This document shows positions 6,627 to 7,972 of a DNA stretch of 7,972 nt, one piece after another (position 1 is the stretch's first letter; each line of letters begins with the position of its first letter). The DNA is from an uncultured Megamonas sp. (GTDB taxonomy: Bacteria; Bacillota; Negativicutes; Selenomonadales; Selenomonadaceae). The notes beneath the pieces were generated by a model, which ran no database searches, was not told where the DNA came from, and worked only from the letters and a program-made list of their open reading frames with translations. A program made the translations under genes and the position numbers. The DNA is taken from the NCBI GenBank assembly GCA_900554895.1, contig USIX01000106.1, positions 1-7,972 of the forward strand, written 5' to 3'.

Positions 6627-7412
6627 ATGGCTGACCGTGAAAAAATAATCCGTTTTTATAAAGGAACAGAAGGCGAAGAAATCGTTGTAAAATTAGTCGA
6701 TGCCATCGAGGCTGTCAATAAGACCCGCAAATTCCGCACGACGGATTTTCTTGACCCGTACGGCTGCGAAATTGCTGAAACAGTTGCCGCCAACTATGAA
6801 AATATATCCGTCAATTTCAATGGCGGCTATATGGGTGCCGAAAGACAGTGCGCCTGTTTTGTGCATGATGATTTTATGGGCAAGGCGACCTATCCGATTA
6901 CTGTTGTCAAAGCTGTATGGAATGACAAATTTTACCGTCTGTCACATCGCGATGTGCTCGGTGCACTGATGGGGCTGGGCATTAAACGCGAACAAATCGG
7001 CGACCTGCTTGTTACACTCGGCAGCGTAAAAATTATCTGCACAGAAAAAATGGCCGAATTCATTTTGCAGAACTTGACGCAAATCGGCTCCGCCAATGTA
7101 AGCTGTGAAACGGACAGCCTTGATTCCATCGCTCCGCGCGAAGAACGCTGCAAAGAAATCACCTCGACAGTCGCTTCACTGCGTATCGACTCCATTGCAG
7201 CGGCAGGCTTCGGCTCCTCTCGCAGCAAAATGGCGGCGAACATTGATACCGATAAACTCAAACTCAACTGGCAGTCGGTAAAAAACGCCTCTCAGGCAGT
7301 AAAAGAAGGAGACATTATTTCCATTCGGGGACGCGGCCGTCTGGAAGTTGCCGAAATTCGCGGCAAAACGAAAAAAGGACGCACCGTAGTCTTATTAAAA
7401 CGCTATATTTAA
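6627..7412 (+). CDS. ylmH: YlmH-type S4-domain RNA-binding protein
   Basis: YlmH proteins are cytoplasmic, carry a C-terminal S4 RNA-binding domain and are genetically linked to the division cluster; work in Bacillus ties them to ribosome-associated quality control, which I infer only by family. The 261-residue product has the usual length. Residues about 1-170 form the two-part N-terminal region (FLDPYGCEIAE; YPITVVKAVWNDKFYRLSHRD; VLGALMGLGIKREQIGDLLV). The S4 domain spans about residues 184-245 (SLRIDSIAAAGFGSSRSKM, then KLNWQSVKNASQAVKEGDII and IRGRGRLEVAEIRGKTKKGR). The only nearby Shine-Dalgarno-like run, AAAGGA at 6608-6613, is 13 bases from the ATG, a long spacing, so translation may be modest. 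lspA follows after 18 bases. Confidence 0.93.
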   Translation: MADREKIIRFYKGTEGEEIVVKLVDAIEAVNKTRKFRTTDFLDPYGCEIAETVAANYENISVNFNGGYMGAERQCACFVHDDFMGKATYPITVVKAVWNDKFYRLSHRDVLGALMGLGIKREQIGDLLVTLGSVKIICTEKMAEFILQNLTQIGSANVSCETDSLDSIAPREERCKEITSTVASLRIDSIAAAGFGSSRSKMAANIDTDKLKLNWQSVKNASQAVKEGDIISIRGRGRLEVAEIRGKTKKGRTVVLLKRYI

Positions 7413-7417
7413 AATCA

Positions 7418-7423
7418 AGAGGG
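7418..7423 (+). promoter_or_regulatory. Ribosome binding site that sets the TTG start of lspA
   Basis: AGAGGG at 7418-7423 lies 7 bases before TTG at 7431, while no ATG is available in the first 23 codons of the frame. This supports TTG as the true start. Confidence 0.65.
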
Positions 7424-7430
7424 CTGTATT

Positions 7431-7874
7431 TTGTTATTATTAGTTTTATTCATTATTCTACTTGACCAACTTATTAAATATCTTGTCAGCACTAATATGT
7501 TTTTAGGACAGAGTATTCCCGTCCTGCCGCAGATTTTCCATTTGACCTACATTCAAAATCCGGGAGCGGCTTTCGGCATTCTAGAAAATCAGCGTTATTT
7601 ATTCATATTAATTGCTGCCGTTTTAATTATCGCTGTAATTTATTTCTATAAAAAAATCATACAGCTGTCCAGATTTTTTCAAATCGGCATTGCTCTGCTC
7701 TTTAGCGGAGCAATCGGCAATATGATTGACCGTATTTTCATCGGCAAAGTAATCGACTATATGGATTTTCGCATCTGGCCGGTATTCAATCTGGCGGACA
7801 TTGCCATTGTTTCCGGCTGCGCAATCATCGCATTCAATCTATTATGCAAAACGGAACGGAGTTATAAAGCATGA
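7431..7874 (+). CDS. lspA: Lipoprotein signal peptidase (signal peptidase II)
   Basis: LspA is an inner-membrane aspartyl protease that removes the signal peptide from prolipoproteins after Lgt adds diacylglycerol. The 147-residue product has four hydrophobic segments: near residues 1-11, about 50-71, about 77-97 and about 117-137. Family motifs are LDQLIKYLV at 11-19, LTYIQNPGAAFG around 40-51, GAIGNMIDRI with catalytic D100, and VFNLADIAI with catalytic D123. The start is TTG at 7431; it yields a first helix only 11 residues long before the conserved Asp12, a little short but normal for the family. The stop overlaps the ATG of the next gene by 4 bases (ATGA), so the two are translationally coupled, a common lspA-rluD pairing. 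Confidence 0.95.
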   Translation: MLLLVLFIILLDQLIKYLVSTNMFLGQSIPVLPQIFHLTYIQNPGAAFGILENQRYLFILIAAVLIIAVIYFYKKIIQLSRFFQIGIALLFSGAIGNMIDRIFIGKVIDYMDFRIWPVFNLADIAIVSGCAIIAFNLLCKTERSYKA

Positions 7875-7972
7875 ACAAAGAATATACTGTTAATGATTTA
7901 GACGCCAATGTCCGTCTCGATATTTTTTTATCCGCTCAACCGGACAATCCTTCCCGCTCCAACATCCAGAAA
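7871..7972 (+). CDS. rluD: RluD/RluA-family 23S rRNA pseudouridine synthase, N-terminal fragment
   Basis: Only the first 34 codons are present; the gene runs off the right edge. The visible part (MNKEYTVNDLDANVRLDIFL, then SRSNIQK) is the start of the S4 RNA-binding domain that precedes the catalytic domain in RluD-type enzymes, which convert uridines to pseudouridines in 23S rRNA. The pattern RLDxFL followed about 14 residues later by SRSxIQK is typical. The ATG overlaps the lspA stop (ATGA), matching the lspA-rluD order common in Firmicutes. Which uridine is modified, and whether the catalytic aspartate is intact, cannot be seen here, so the symbol is by family and context. Confidence 0.85.
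   Translation, partial: MNKEYTVNDLDANVRLDIFLSAQPDNPSRSNIQK

Noticed and set aside
1..7972. Mobile element, CRISPR array, defence or toxin-antitoxin system
   Set aside because: Nearly every base is accounted for by conserved housekeeping genes in one orientation; no transposase, integrase, direct-repeat array or terminal inverted repeats were seen.

Overview
The window is an ordinary stretch of bacterial chromosome. It holds eleven genes, all on the + strand and closely packed, with no mobile element, CRISPR array, tRNA or rRNA that I can see. SepF together with the ylmD/E/F/H-type gene order (pgeF, yggS, sepF, ylmH) points to a Firmicute. Moderate-to-low GC and the linkage proA-nadD ... ylm cluster-lspA-rluD make an anaerobic Firmicute, possibly Negativicutes, my best guess. 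That placement is inference from gene content, not from a marker gene.

Bases 1-1174 form a biosynthetic run: the 3' end of proA (proline synthesis), a 48-residue single-span membrane protein gene that starts on the last base of the proA stop codon, and nadD (NAD synthesis). After a 129-base gap with a plausible sigma-70-type promoter comes rodZ (cell-shape scaffold, 1304-2233), then nrdR (ribonucleotide reductase repressor, 2271-2738), closed by a strong rho-independent terminator at 2739-2765.

Bases 2799-5355 carry a radical SAM protein with an N-terminal cobalamin-binding-like region and a C-terminal cysteine cluster, followed 10 bases later by pgeF. A 78-base gap with an inverted repeat and a possible promoter precedes yggS (5434-6123), sepF, ylmH, lspA and the first 34 codons of an rluD-type pseudouridine synthase. 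This last run looks like one operon joining PLP homeostasis, Z-ring assembly, an S4-domain RNA-binding protein, lipoprotein signal peptide cleavage and rRNA modification.

Several starts need care. rodZ, nrdR, pgeF and yggS have in-frame upstream extensions that are not convincing, and the radical SAM gene and lspA appear to start with TTG. I found no clear sign of a new multi-gene system. The items most worth a second look are the small membrane protein between proA and nadD, the uncharacterised radical SAM protein, and the missing ylmG and divIVA in the ylm cluster.
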